Under the pieces are notes generated by a model. That model worked only from the letters and a program-made list of their open reading frames with translations, searched no databases and was not told where the DNA came from. The translations under genes and the position numbers were made by a program. DNA of 64,000 bases, taken from Prillingera fragicola (lineage: Eukaryota > Basidiomycota > Tremellomycetes > Trichosporonales > Trichosporonaceae). The DNA is taken from contig BEDY01000001.1 in assembly GCA_002335605.1 (NCBI GenBank), positions 4,278,001 to 4,342,000 on the forward strand, in the 5' to 3' direction. Below are positions 21,997 through 34,128 of this stretch, piece after piece. Positions within the stretch are counted from its first letter, which is position 1; each line of letters opens with the position of its first letter.

Positions 21997-23748
21997 ATGC
22001 CCTTTGCGTCGTCGCCGCGCAGCATGCGCACGGCCAAGACGAGCAAAAAGCAGCAGTCGCGCATGCGACGCGCCATTCTCATCTTTGCGGTCCTCCTCGG
22101 CCTCTTTCTCGTCGGCACGGTCATTGTGCTCTCGACCGTTTCCTACTACTTTGGCGTCCCGACAGAGGCCTACCTCACTGAAACCGAGGTGCCGTGGCGC
22201 CCCAGCGACGCCATCCCGCTCCTCAAGAGTGACGAGGAGATTCAGGCCGCCGGCGAGGCCGTCGGGGATGTCGCTTGGCGGCGCGAGACCCAGGACGAGT
22301 CGGCTGCCGCGGCCAGTGCTTCTCTGCAGCCCTCTGCCGACGCCGGAATGGCCGACAGCGCCCCCGTCAGTCTCTGGGACAACCCCTGGGGTCCCGACGG
22401 CAGGGGCACTGGTGGCTACTGGATGAGGAGCGGGTGGAACGGGACCGTCCAGGAGACAAAGTCTTGGGACAGGTTGTACAATGTCTCTGTCCGGTGAGTT
22501 GTCGCGTGCAAAGCAGCAGCTAACGGCGTAAGTGAGGGCGAAAAGATTCCCCGCATCATCCACCAGACGTGGAAGAGCGATACGCTGCCCGAGAAATGGC
22601 GCAAGGCTTGGCGCGAGTGCCGCGAGGGCATGCCCGACTACGAGTACATGCTGTGGACTGACGAAGTGTCTCGCGACTTTGTGGCCACCCACTACCCGGA
22701 CCAGCTGTCCATGTTTGACTCGTACAAGTACCCTATCCAGCGCGCCGACTCGATCCGTTACATTATTCTGCACCACTTTGGCGGCATCTACATGGACCTC
22801 GACATTGGGTGCCGCAGGCGCATGGACCTGTTGCTCCAGGGTGACTGGGAAGTGCTTTTGCCCATCACCAAGCCCGTCGGTGTATCAAACGACTTGATCT
22901 TCTCGTCCAAGGGATCAGCGTTCATGGACGACACTGTGCGTGGCCTCAAGTCGTTTGACCACAACTATGTCTCCAACTATCCCACCGTCATGTTCTCGAC
23001 AGGACCAATGTTCCTGTCGGCCCAGTACTCGATCTACACGGCGTCCCACCCCGTCACCATTTCCAACCCGCGCGCACAGGTCCGGGTGCTGCCCAAGGCG
23101 CTGTACGGCAAGAATGCGCCAGAGGCCCTCGTCCCGCACTCGTTCTTCTCGCACTTTTACGGCTCGTCATGGCACTCGGACGACGCGGGGGTCATTACAT
23201 TCCTGGGCAAGTGGGGCAAGAACCTCATGTACCTCGGCGTCGCTGTGCTCATTTTCCTCGGCGCAAGGCTCATATGGCAAAAGTCGTGCAAGAGCTCGTC
23301 GCGCGGGTCGCAGCAGTACCAGCTTTTGCCTGTACTTGGCAACATTCCCGAATCAGGACGTACCTCGCCAACGAGCTCCTTTGGCTCGGGCCCGCTCAGC
23401 CCAACATTCGAGACACCACCCGACATTGGCGGCGCGCTCCGCCGCGCTGGCAACATTCTGCTCGCGGCCCCCGCAGCCCTCGTGTCAAGCGACAGGCGGC
23501 GCCAGCGCGGCTGGCTCTATTTCGCGCCGGCAATGTTCCAGCCCGCGCAGCCAGCAGGGCGCAGGCGGACAGCCTCGGAGGCGAGCCAGCTACCCCACCG
23601 GCGGCAGCGGGATGTCGGCGCCGCGCCGCCCGTGCCGTCGCCGCCGCCATACGACCATGTCACCGAGTATGCCGACGAGGCAATGGACGAGGTCGACGAG
23701 TTTTTGAAACGCAACGACCCCCCAGCGTGGGCCAAGGATAGGGTGTAG
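21997..23748 (+). CDS. family 32 glycosyltransferase, MIPC synthase-like (Sur1/Csh1 type)
   Basis: Type II membrane mannosyltransferase-like protein, likely Golgi. Exons 21997-22493 and 22533-23748 join in phase for 570 residues. An N-terminal membrane span (ILIFAVLLGLFLVGTVIVL) precedes a lumenal catalytic domain: IPRIIHQTWKSDTLPEKW, then YKYPIQRADSIRYIILHHFGGIYMDLDIGCRR with the DLD (DxD) metal/donor site. A second span (NLMYLGVAVLIFLGARLIW) follows, then a Ser/Pro/Arg-rich tail of about 170 residues that would face the cytosol. The QRADSIRY, GGIYMDLD and C-terminal span layout match fungal mannosylinositol-phosphoceramide synthases better than Och1. An alternative ATG at 22024 shortens the N-terminus by nine residues. 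Confidence 0.88.
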
Positions 23749-25110
23749 CGAGGCATGGGGGTTTCTGGCATTATTTCATTCGGCAAACTCATTTTTGGAG
23801 AAAAGCAAAGCAAAGCAAAGCATAGAGAGTTTCCCGTGTTTGGGGCTCGACCATTACAGAGTTTTAATCCAACCACTATCATTAGTCACAATACTGGCTC
23901 TTCATCCATCAGCAGCACAGGCACAATGCACCGTTTCGCATACTGCACAAGTACATCAGCTGCGGCATTGGTTTTATCTGATTACAGACTTTGGCTGGTG
24001 AATCACTAATAGCAGAATTCAAACAACTGTAGCTATAGGCACGAATCAATTCGGACAGACCGCATCGCCCCAGCTGAAGACAGCGGTACACGGGCAAACC
24101 AGCCCACGCGGTGTTCAAGGCGGCGAGGAGTGCCCGCGCCGCCACGACCTGGCCGCGTCGGTCTTCGTGGCCGCTCGAGCTACGCGTTCGAGCGTCGCGG
24201 TCGCGGTCGCCTGGGGTGTGTGCGTTATGGCTGTACATAGCATGTGGTGACAGTCGTCCTCCTCTGTCCGCGCTTCTACAGCAGCGACTGGTGGATGCAA
24301 GATTAGGACGGCTAGTGAGAAGGATAGCGGGATTTCCGGACTGGTCTCGGGATCTCCGGGCATGTCTGTGCCCGTGTCATGCGACTTGGCAGATGCAGGA
24401 GGACACTTTGAGGAAGAGAGCAGCATGCACTCGCCCGCACCCACCCAGATCTGACCTAGGAATCACGCAGTGCAGCGCAGCATTGAGAAACGGAGGTCAT
24501 CCCAAAGCAGTGGTCATGACTGCGCTGGTGGTCGTTACTGGTGCCTCGTGTACCTTTGCGGGGACCTTGATCCAGCGTCTGCGTGGGTGGTAGTCGGCCG
24601 ACGAGCACCGTCGGCCGCCGGCCACTGTCCTCCGTGCCAAGTGACAGAGCAGCAGCTTGGCAGCAGCGCTCGGCGCCATGCTCGGTCCGAAGCTGTCGGT
24701 TGGCTCGGGCTGTAGCTCGGCGTCGGCCGTCGCGGCCAATGATGAGAAGCCTTGGGTCGGCTTGTGACGCCGTAGGTCGCTTCTTGGCGCTGGTCTGTGT
24801 ACGACAGCGTTGTGGGGATCCAGGGGTATCTGATTGGCACTCGGGGCTTTGCTTCTGCAAGGACGATGTGGCCATCGTGCAGATACTGACGCCAAGCACG
24901 AAGCCTGCCAGTCGGCCGGTGTTGCATGCAGTAGCAAGTGCTGATTGCCAGTCGGGTCGCATTGCTCTCCAATTGTTGGCCTACGTGCATGCTTTCGCCG
25001 ACCTCTGTGCATCGGTTGCATGGTACACTCCGCTTTGAGTGGCATTCACATCCTATTCGCGATACTGGTACAACTCGCTCTGGCTCTCACGATTCAACTC
25101 ACATCCAGCC
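23749..25110. other. intergenic, no gene seen
   Basis: 1.36 kb between convergent genes. Overlapping frames on both strands at 24450-25045 have no domain and no coherent splice pattern. Confidence 0.4.
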
Positions 25111-25917
25111 CTAGGCACACCCCACAAGCCCAGTGAACATGGCACTCCCGGCATGCTGATGACAGACAACACTCGCCTCGAGCGGTGCCGGTCCCAGCAG
25201 CTTTACACACTCACTAACCAGCATCCTCGCCTCGACAGCGACCTTCTCCGCGGCGGTATCCACAGGCAGGCCGACAGTGTTCACAACCCGGGCAACACGG
25301 AACGCCCAGTCACTCGGCCCCTGCCTCCCAGTCGGGGGCACAAGCGCGCGCCCCTCCCCAGGCGGCACATACGGGATCCAGCTGGACCGCACCACCCCAG
25401 CGCTCTCGTCGACCCACAGCGCGGTCAGTGCCGCGCCCATCGCTTTCGTCGTGGCGTGCAGCCCCCCGCCGAGCGCGTGCAGCTGGCCAGTGACTGCGTC
25501 GACGCGCGCCCACACGTCCGGGGAGAGGCGGAGCCAGTACGGGTGCCGCGTGACGTCGCGGAGCTGCTCGTAGGGCTTGTTGAGCAGCGTGTCGGCGTCC
25601 AGCAGTGTGTGGTAGGCGGTCAACAGCTCTTCCCGCGTAATCTGTCGTCAGCTCACGGTGGGAGGGGTGCGTACAGAAAGGACGCCCTCGGCGTTGGGCT
25701 GGGTCCAGAAAAACTCGTCATAGTACACCCTGTGGGTCTTGGCTACGCGCGCGACGAGGCGGCGGAGCTTGCTCGCCGGTTGGCCGGTCAGGCAGGTGTA
25801 GGTCGCTGCAGGCGTGTGCGAGGTGGAGACTACTTGCCAGGGCCGGTCGGGGCGGGCTTTGGGGTGTTGGGTGGCTACGAAGAGGTGGCGCGTGTAGGAC
25901 TCGTTTGCGTATGACAT
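25111..25917 (-). CDS. unrecognised 257-residue protein
   Basis: I do not recognise the family. Exons 25917-25675 and 25641-25111 join in phase across a 33-nt intron with a clean GTACGC donor and CTGAC branch. The sequence has normal protein character (RRLVARVAKTHRVYYDEFF; ITREELLTAYHTLLDAD; PYEQLRDVTRHPYWLRLSPD). No signal peptide, membrane span or known motif is seen. A GLHATTKAMGAALTALW stretch is probably helical. It sits alone between gene-free stretches, consistent with a fast-evolving accessory gene. Confidence 0.5.
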
Positions 25918-28900
25918 TGCGCCGGGGTTACGGGTCAAGTTGAGGTGGGTTAGGACTTAAGTAGTTGTTGCGAGGGGATGACTACGACGCGTGAACGTCT
26001 GCCGCGCGTGAAGGCATGAGAACTAGCGCCCGCTGGCTGTGAGTAAGAGTAGCATTGCAAGGTAGGGTGGTTCTATTCATTCACCAGATAGCTGCGATCA
26101 AGAGGCGTGCGCTGATCTTATCAGCGCAATTGTGGCATTGTTTCAGCGATGAGCATTCACGCCGAGGCTGTCGGGGCTGATCTACCTGTGCTGTCCCGAA
26201 TGCCGAGTCAAACCCAGTGTGAACTTTTAGCCTGGCAAGCCTCGGCTGATGACAAGTCAATCTGTTGGATGCATGCTGGTTGGCTACAAGCAGTAGCGAC
26301 GGGGAAGGAAGATGAGGCGCCTGATTTCTGCCCTGATTTATTACTCTTTTAGCGCAAAGAAACGCAATTGAAGTGTGCCATCAAAGTATCATCTCGGGCA
26401 CCAAGAAGAGATCTCGTTCTGCGAATCATCTTGTGGTCTGTGAGAATGTTAAACTGTGTCGTGTTTATTGCGGGATGTCTCGAGCATAAGCGACATTATG
26501 GGATGCAGCTTCGGCCTGACCCACTGAATGCCGTAGTTGTTACCGCGGGTCTCATGGAACTTACTCCGTGTATGACTCTCCAAGGCTCATCACTCAGTGA
26601 GATGCCGAGCACTGACGATCAAGTGGAGCACAAGCGTCAAGCGACATTGTACGAGGCTTCTCGCCGTGAAGCGATGTTGTACGACTTCTCACCAACGCTG
26701 GGCATCCTCTGAACGTTGTACATTTAAGAGTCTCTGCAACCTTCTCTCTCAGCATCCCTGCCATCCACACGCTTATCCATGTAGCTTCCAACCCCCGTCC
26801 TGGCCTCCCGTCCTTCGGTAAGAGACCTTGGGTCCTCGTCACGGCCTGGAGAATGCGGGTGCGCTGTGCTGGCATCGAATGCCCCCAGCAGCCTCTGCCG
26901 CTGGCTGTATCCCTGTCCATCCAGAGGCCGCTACCCGGCATGGTACATAGTGTCCACCGCCCGTCCAGCGGTTACCAGCAAACCTTTGGTGGTCTTGGGT
27001 CAGAGTGGCGGTCTGAATTGGCTGTCCCACCAGTCCCACTGCTCGTATCCACTCCACAAGCCGTCTTGTAATACAGGTTGCGATGACTGATGACGATGAT
27101 CGTCCAAACCATCCAACGCAAGTGCGGCCGGGCATACGGCAGCCTCGAGACTGTATAGGACATAATGGCCGGTTGCCTAGAAAATAGGACGTACATGGTA
27201 GGGCAGAGTACACAGCATGGGGCAATAATCGCGATCCGCCTGAAGGTGCTTGGAGTACATATCTCAAGGTGTACAGTAGGACGTGCTTCCGTCCAGGCCC
27301 CACTTGTCGCCACTTGGCGAACGCCGTTTGGTGAACATGAGCGTGTACCGTACCCAGCTGGTGATACGTGGGAGATACGTGGGACGGTTCCGGATGCAGA
27401 AGATGCTGCTCTGGAAGAGTATACCCGAAAGCGCGCAGGGCACTTTAGCCCGCGAATCAAGAAGACCAAGGTGATCCAGCGACCGCCGAATACACTCTTA
27501 CGTCGTAGGCTCTATGAAGCGCGGATGAAGCTTCGAGTTGATTATCACTCGATTGCAGACAACTATCTGGTTCGCCTCCCTTGCCGCTCAGCGGACTAGG
27601 ATGCTGCCCCCATGGTTCAACACCCTTGGCCCCACAGTGCTGACGCTCATGACCCGTGGGGCCTTAGCAGGCGACTCTGGGAAGCCGCGGGCACGGCCGA
27701 TGTGAGAGATGAGGTGGAGAAGCATCCTTACTGGATCTGGTTTGAGACAAGTCGAGCTGCAAGCATTGGAGACCGATACTGCACAGGCGCCGCAAGATGC
27801 TGCGAATCTTCCAGAATGGCTACAGTACAGTAGGACTGAACAGGACAGCGAGGCTAGAGTCTTGGCTGCGCCACCACCGCTCCGGAATTGGCTGTCTGGC
27901 GATTCACCACTGTCATCAGCTGTGGCAAAGGCTCGACACGTTTGAGCATGACCACTCGATCCGTCCTTTTCTTCTGCTCAGTGCGGCGAGCTTGGGGCGC
28001 GCCGTGCCACAATCTTGCAGTCAAAGGAGTCTGCAGAGCCGGTTGAGGCAACACCATCATCGACGCGTCTTCCACCGATCGACATCAAGAACATAGCGTG
28101 ATCCAGCGGTCGCCGTGGCTGGCCTTGATTCTGGATCTCCACCTTTCTCGAAGTATTACGGAGAGAACATGGCTTCTGGTGCGCGCTGAATTGACCCCAC
28201 ATCTGCCGAGCAAGCCCCAATTGAAGTATTATGTGTGCTTGAACAAGCAGCTGGGTCGCCTGTTGGAGACTAGGCTTGTGGTGTGGAACGCTTTCCCAGT
28301 TTCCTGGCCCGTACAGAGTCCATATTGGGCCAAGACATTCGCCCAGCGCCACAGCAACCCGCACATCTAGATGCCGAACAACAGGAGATACACATGGGCA
28401 AATTGTGGTCAAGGTATTCGATCAGTGTATGGCTGATATCGCATAAGCCGGCACATTGAAGTCTGCCCCGGATTTGCAGCCCAGAGGGTGGCATCCCACT
28501 CGTGAATGGCCTTGTCAGCGTTTGCGTACGCCTCCTATTTTGCGCCTTGGCTCCATGCAGCTTGGAGGAGCAGCTCGCCCGGCCCTTCACTGGCCCAGAC
28601 TACCACGAAGCACTCTTGACGAGCCTGCAAGTCATGCCAGTGTAGCCCAGCTCATCTTTTGTTGAACAAGTCTGCGGTCACTACGAACTGTGGTCCCATG
28701 TAATCAACCAGGCGATCCAAGGCCAAGTTTCTAGCATCTCCTGGCCGTTGCGGCCTATCCCCCCTCCCCGTTGCCACTTTGCCGCGTTCACCAGTCTCCC
28801 AGAGGCTATGCTTGGGCAGTGGCACAGTGCCGTCTTCCTGTACCACATCCCCCCCAAAGTCAGCTTCCCTGTCTCTGGAAGCAATCTCCCGTCTTGCCAG

Positions 28901-31033
28901 CACATGCGTGGACCCTATTAGACCTGGTAAGTCAGGCTGCACAAGGTACCTGCTAACTGTCAGCCTTTCCATAGTCTTGAGGACCGTTTGGCCAGCAATA
29001 AACAAGTGTCTGTTTGTCATCACGACGAGACACGACTGATCGACGATACTCTCGGACTCGGATACATACAACCCTTGCAGAGGCCACCCATCAGACGCCA
29101 CCCATTCCTTTGCACTTCAGCTCCCTTGACCGCTCCAAGGAGGCCGCGTACCAACAATGTAACTCTGTTCGCGCCCACCATCCTCGGTGCAAGTGCCTCG
29201 GAATTCGTGGACGACCGACGTGGCCATTGTGGTAGACGGTGTGGCCGTAATCGACAACATGTGCCACCAGGAGATTTGTGCCTCGACGGCTCAAGAGGCT
29301 CTTAACGAGATCAGGATTGATCTATACGACTGTGGTAACAACGGCACACATCGCATGTGGCGACATGAGTGGGCCGAGGGGGGTTCATTTCGCCTACGAA
29401 GCAAAGTGAAGGGTGCTTCTCATCTCGGGACGGAAGCGAGCTTGGCTAGCAGCGGGCGACATGTACAGCTCCCATTCGCAAGTCTGACTGATGACTGTGG
29501 TCACAGGTGCTGGGAGGGTGCCAGCTCGGCATGCACCACCCAGAGGCAAGTCACTTTCGACCCCAGATGCGCCTGGAAGATGGCTGGTGTCCACAAACGC
29601 TTCAATTGGCAAAGACGGCTTGGATGAATACAGGAAAGCATGTGTTGGGCCAGGGGAGTTGTGTCAGGCCGCGCTGAGGGTGAATCTCCAGACGGCTCTG
29701 AAGTTGCTCTTCCAGCATCTCGATCAGATCGCGTTGAGCGTTGTACAGCTGGGAGGTGCCAAGCACCTACCATCTTGAGCTCACAAAAAGCTCGCATAGA
29801 CGTGCGTGTGCTCCACGACCGTGGCATTAATCTCTTGGTGAGCCACCTCGCCGGGCTCTGGATAATCTGCCATCCACAGGACCAGAACGCCGATGCCTGG
29901 CTAGGCTTTATGGTTACAATCCTTGGACGGCTCATGGGGCAGGATGTCGCTGGTGTGCGAAAGATGGTTTTCGAATGAGATTGAATATTGCGTGGATGCG
30001 CAGAGGGTGTGGTTGTTGACGACGTGGCACAAGTCCACACACAGGCCAACATGGCTGGACAACATGGCTGGACAACATGGCTGGACAACCAGAGGACAGG
30101 ACGGCTCGATTGGGACCGGGGAAACTGCTGTCTGGATGATCGAGATACCGATGCTGGGCTCGTTTGTGCAACATGGCTGATCTGAGGCACCATGGGCTGT
30201 AGGCGGGCCTAAAGCTCGACTGTCTGCTAAGCGTCGACCGCCAGCTTCTGTAAGGCTGCCACGGACGGTAGTATTGGTCAACACTGGGACAAGATACCTT
30301 CGCGGATGCGGGTTTCGCGAACAGCCCAAGCAAAGGTGCAATTTTTCGAAATGTCCCCATTATGTGGCCAGGCGCCTCACCCTTGAGGTTCGCTGGCATC
30401 TCCGTTCATCTCTCTGACCATAACGATCTTCTTGGCGGGCATCGCCATTAGCCACACAATCCAATTCGGCCACCATTCCACACACTATGTTGCCGCCGCA
30501 TCCACGGCTTGACGCGGGGGTTGAGTGGGGCAGGTCATCTCTCATCGATTGCGGTGTATGTTCATCACGCCCCGTTGGCCTGCGCTGGCCGCACACTGAC
30601 GGGGGGACTGAGGATACTCTGTGAATGGTGAGACGTGACCAGGCCTGCTTTCATGTGTAGCTGCAAGTCGAGGAAGTCGAGGTAAGTTTGGCCCAGCCTT
30701 AGCTAAGGTTACACAGTGCACCGCAGCTTGTATCCCAGAACTCACCAACGACTGCTCCTGGCGTCTTGTTGTGTTGTTGTCAAAGGGTGTGAGATGGCTG
30801 TGCATCCGAAGGATGCTGTCCTTGTATGCACATGCAGTGATCATGCATGAGTAGTAAGCGGACAGAGAGAGCGCGAAAGGGACTGAGATTGCAGTTGTCA
30901 CAGTAGATTGTGGTCTGCCCAGTGGCCACACATCGCACCTGCAACAGTGTCAAGACTCAATGCCATGTTGCATCCCAATCATCTTACAAATGCTGTCCAT
31001 TTTACTGCCTTCTGCCACTGCCAGCCTGCGTAC
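25918..31033. other. 5-kb stretch of interrupted coding-like fragments
   Basis: No intact gene can be supported. Several short frames read like protein but lack a start, run into stops, and cannot be joined by good splice sites: plus strand 27320-27599, 27709-27945, 29187-29400 and 29760-29978, and minus strand 28652-29099. One example is SSQKARIDVRVLHDRGINLL. This is the pattern of decayed genes or an old mobile element, but I see no reverse transcriptase, transposase or terminal repeats. A 13-bp minisatellite lies at 30048-30086. Confidence 0.45.
30048..30086. repeat. 13-bp minisatellite, three copies
   Basis: Three perfect copies of AACATGGCTGGAC in tandem, in the gene-free stretch upstream of the FDH 3' end. 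Confidence 0.9.
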
Positions 31034-32208
31034 CTACTTCTTGCGCTCACCGTAGGCGCGGGTAGCATAGTCTCCGTTCTCGACGATAACGTTGGCGGGA
31101 ACCTGGGCCTCGCCCTTGATGTACCTGCTGATGATATCCTTTGTGCCGGCGGCGTAGCGCGCCTGGGCGTCGAGGGTGGTACCCGAGTAGTGGGGGGTCA
31201 TGCCGTTTCCGCCGCCGAGGGGGTTGGTCATCTTGCGCCAGGGGTGGTCCTTTGGCGCGGGCTGGACGTCCCAGACGTCGCCGCCGTAGCCGCGGATGGC
31301 GCCCGACTCGAGCGCGTCGACGACCGCCTGGCGCTCGCAGATGGCTCCGCGCGCAGTGTTGACGAGCCACGCTCCGGGCTTCATCTTGGACATGAGCTCC
31401 TTGTTGAACAGACCCTTGGTGCCTTCGTGCAGGGGGCAGTTCTGTCGTCAGCTACTGGGACAAGCGCAGGTACTCACAATGGTGACGACGTCGCACTGGG
31501 CGAGCATCTCCTCGAGGCTGTCGACACGGCGCGCCTTGATGCCCTTCTTGGCCTCGGCGGGCAGGTCGGTGTAGTCAAACCAGAGGAGCTCCTTGGGGTC
31601 GAAAGCCTCGAGACGCTGCAGAACGCGGTAGCCAATACGGCCGCAGCCGACGGTGCCAATGACCTTGCCCTCGAGGTCGTAGGCGTTGCGGGCAATGGCG
31701 GCGACGTCCCACTCGCCGGCGGGGATCTGGGTGTGGGCGGGAATGTAGTTGCGGACAAGCGAGAGCATGACCATGACGACGTGCTCGGCGACCGACACGA
31801 CGTTTGAGCCAGTGACCTCGGCGACGGTAATCTTGTGCTTGTTGGCCGCGTTCAGGTCAATGTGGTCCGAGCCGACACCGGCGGTCACGCAGAGCTTGAG
31901 CTTCTTGGCCTTCTCGACCAGGTCGGCAGTCAGGTAGCCAGGGTGGAACGGGGTCGTGATGAGAATCTCGGCCTCGGGGAGCTTTTGCTGGAAGACAGAG
32001 TCGGCGCCCTCCTTGCTGTCAGTGACGATGAAACTGGGGAGTGTTAGCTCGCTATCCACCAGCTCGACCTCGCCCGTGCTCACTCAAAGCCCTGCTCCTT
32101 GGCCCACTCCTTCATGCCGAGGGCGTTCTCAATGGTGCCGAGGAGCTTCTTCTCCTCCTGGGCAGACTTGCCGCCAGAGTAGAGGACACAGAGGATGGTG
32201 CGGGCCAT
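31034..32208 (-). CDS. FDH1: NAD-dependent formate dehydrogenase
   Basis: Oxidises formate to CO2 with NAD+, last step of C1 detoxification, cytosolic. Exons 32208-32084, 32033-31478 and 31441-31034 join in phase for 362 residues, the usual length. Seen: N-terminus [32 protein letters not shown], the NAD-binding glycine motif [24 protein letters not shown] downstream of it (the Asp selects NAD), [13 protein letters not shown], and [14 protein letters not shown] with the catalytic Arg. [18 protein letters not shown] provides the catalytic His region. The C-terminus (AYGERKK) shows no peroxisomal SKL-type signal. A TATAAA on the minus strand lies about 85 bp upstream. The next gene is a SnoaL-like protein transcribed away from it. 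Confidence 0.96.
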
Positions 32209-32284
32209 GGTGGTGCTGATGTGGTAGGTGGGGTGGGGTACTGGTAATGAGATGCGATGTGGGAGCTGGGTCTAGACCGTGAGA

Positions 32285-32300
32285 CTCGCTTTATACCAAG
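32285..32300 (-). promoter_or_regulatory. TATA box of the formate dehydrogenase gene
   Basis: GGTATAAAG on the minus strand, about 85 bp upstream of the FDH ATG. Highly inducible fungal FDH genes commonly have TATA-type promoters. Confidence 0.55.
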
Positions 32301-32904
32301 TGAGCCTCACCCCACCCGCGCGGCATATGACCACACGATGCGCACCACATCGTCGCTGCAAGAGTAGGTGTGGGAAGAGTAGCAGTAGCATGAGTCCTGC
32401 CCACCAGAGACACTCGTGACGCGCCAGACATTCCATGTCGGACCCCGGCAGCCCTGCCAGTGCCTCGGCTTTCATTCTCATTAGATTAGTGCAGCAGCAG
32501 TGCAGGGCCCAGGCGTGGGCTGACCCAACAGCAGCCCCAGCACCAGCAGCATCTCTGTTGACAAAAAGGTCCTGCCTCGTCTCGAGCCATGCCCACTGCA
32601 AGAGAGAGAGAGAGCAGTGGAGGTAGCCGATGACCCCGGTCCCATCCACCACCAAGTGCAGTACGTGTGCCTCCGACACGGAAAACCTCCCTCTCTCTGT
32701 GTCTCATGCATGGCGGGTCACGAGGTGTCTCTCTGTGTGGGCTAGACCTCTTGCTCCCTCTCTCCTCTGCTCTTCCTCCTGTCGCTGCTTGGCTGTTGGG
32801 CATTCCGTCACAAAAGCCAAGGGATATGTGGGCTCGACGCAGACACCGCGCGATACCCGGCCGGGTATCCCGGGCAACACCACCACTTGTATTTGAGAGG
32901 TGAC

Positions 32905-32992
32905 CATTTGAGATGACCACGCACGTCGTTTGAGATTACAACGTACGCCGTTTGAGATTACCATGTACATCGTTTGAGATTACCTTTGACGA
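32905..32992. repeat. 22-bp tandem repeat, four imperfect copies
   Basis: Copies begin at 32905, 32927, 32949 and 32971, each with the core TTTGAGAT(T/G)AC followed by a variable ACGTACGC-like part. The period is exactly 22 bp. Confidence 0.85.
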
Positions 32993-33672
32993 GGAATCCT
33001 GGAATCGAAGCCTTGCTGATCTCAACGTACTGATAGCAGCACATGCCGGCCCCGTGATACGGAAAGTCTGCTTCGTGAGGGTATCGGCTGTCGGAAGGAC
33101 TGATAACAGGCCCATCTGCTTTGGTTGTTCAACCGCCTTTTGATCGTCAAATGAGCACGGCATCAGCAGACCGTCGGCTCAATCTCTTGGACGCCGGGGA
33201 GCCTCAGCGTCTACTGATGACCCAGTGTCTGTCCCAGTAAAGGCAACAGACCGCAGCTGCATGGATGTCGTCAACGTCACTGGGTCTTTGCGGTTCGAAG
33301 AATGCCGTGCCGTGCGCACCAACGGACAATCTCATCAGTCAGCTGGGCTTGGCCGAGTATGTGTTGATGTGTTTCCTTTGGAACATGGTCATCAACTCGC
33401 ACACCCACAATATCATGTCTATCCACGTCGCCACGCAATGAACTTGCCATTGCTATTCGCAACTGGCCAAGGGCATCATTGATCCCCTCCTCCGTCTGAA
33501 CCACCAGCACAGCGGCGTTCATGGCCAGCCAGATGTAGTGTACCATCAACTCGGCCACATCGACCGTCGTGATTATACTCGGCGGCGGACGAGGGGCACG
33601 ACCTGGCTCCAGTCCGCCTAGGGGGGATATGTAGTTGGCCGGCCCGACCCAAGCGTTGCTGCCAACGTGCCC

Positions 33673-33880
33673 TTGCTCTCAGCGTGCTTGCATCCAGCCC
33701 AGTTTTCCGGTTCGGTGCGAATACTTGCTCTCAGAGTGCCCCATAGCTCTTGTATACACGCAGAGCGGATTGGCTGCAGACGCTGTTGCGGTCAGAGTGG
33801 GTGGTGGTGCCTGCTGTCGGGTATTTTTTCCGTTGCTATCAGAGTGGTGCCACCGACGAACAATGTTGCTATCAGAGTGG
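33673..33880 (+). promoter_or_regulatory. array of five TTGCTMTCAGAGTG-like motifs
   Basis: Five related 14-mers at 33673, 33725, 33786, 33833 and 33866, all on the plus strand, consensus TTGCTMTCAGAGTG. They lie 260-460 bp upstream of the SnoaL-like start, ahead of a TATA box at 34009. Dispersed spacing (33-61 bp) with conserved cores points to protein-binding sites rather than a simple tandem repeat. Confidence 0.6.
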
Positions 33881-34006
33881 GATGCTGACAACAGACCGCG
33901 TCAGTGGGAGACTGGGTCGTTGCTGCCAAGGTCTGTAGCTCGGATCATGACTCCGTAGTGGACCCTCAGACTAGAGGTTGATGCTTCTACATATCGGCAG
34001 CGACAG

Positions 34007-34018
34007 CATATATAAGAT
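34007..34018 (+). promoter_or_regulatory. TATA box of the SnoaL-like gene
   Basis: CATATATAAG about 115 bp upstream of the ATG at 34129, in good position for a core promoter. Confidence 0.65.
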
Positions 34019-34128
34019 CCCTCAGTGGTTCACTACAGACACATCCAACAGTTCAGTCGCACTGCAGCTAGATCTCACATCTACACTACAAGCTACACCC
34101 TCACAGTACACACTACCAATCAATTACC

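Larger units (their letters stand above)
32209..34128. other. intergenic between divergent FDH and SnoaL-like genes
   Basis: 1.9 kb holding both promoters, a four-copy 22-bp repeat (32905-32992) and a motif array (33673-33880). A minus-strand frame at 33277-33557 reads like protein (VHYIWLAMNAAVLVVQTEEG) but has no ATG and no joinable exon. It may be a gene remnant. Confidence 0.5.

Noticed and set aside
30908..31807. 299-codon plus-strand frame opposite FDH
   Set aside because: It is antisense to well-conserved formate dehydrogenase exons and crosses an FDH intron. No homology signs.
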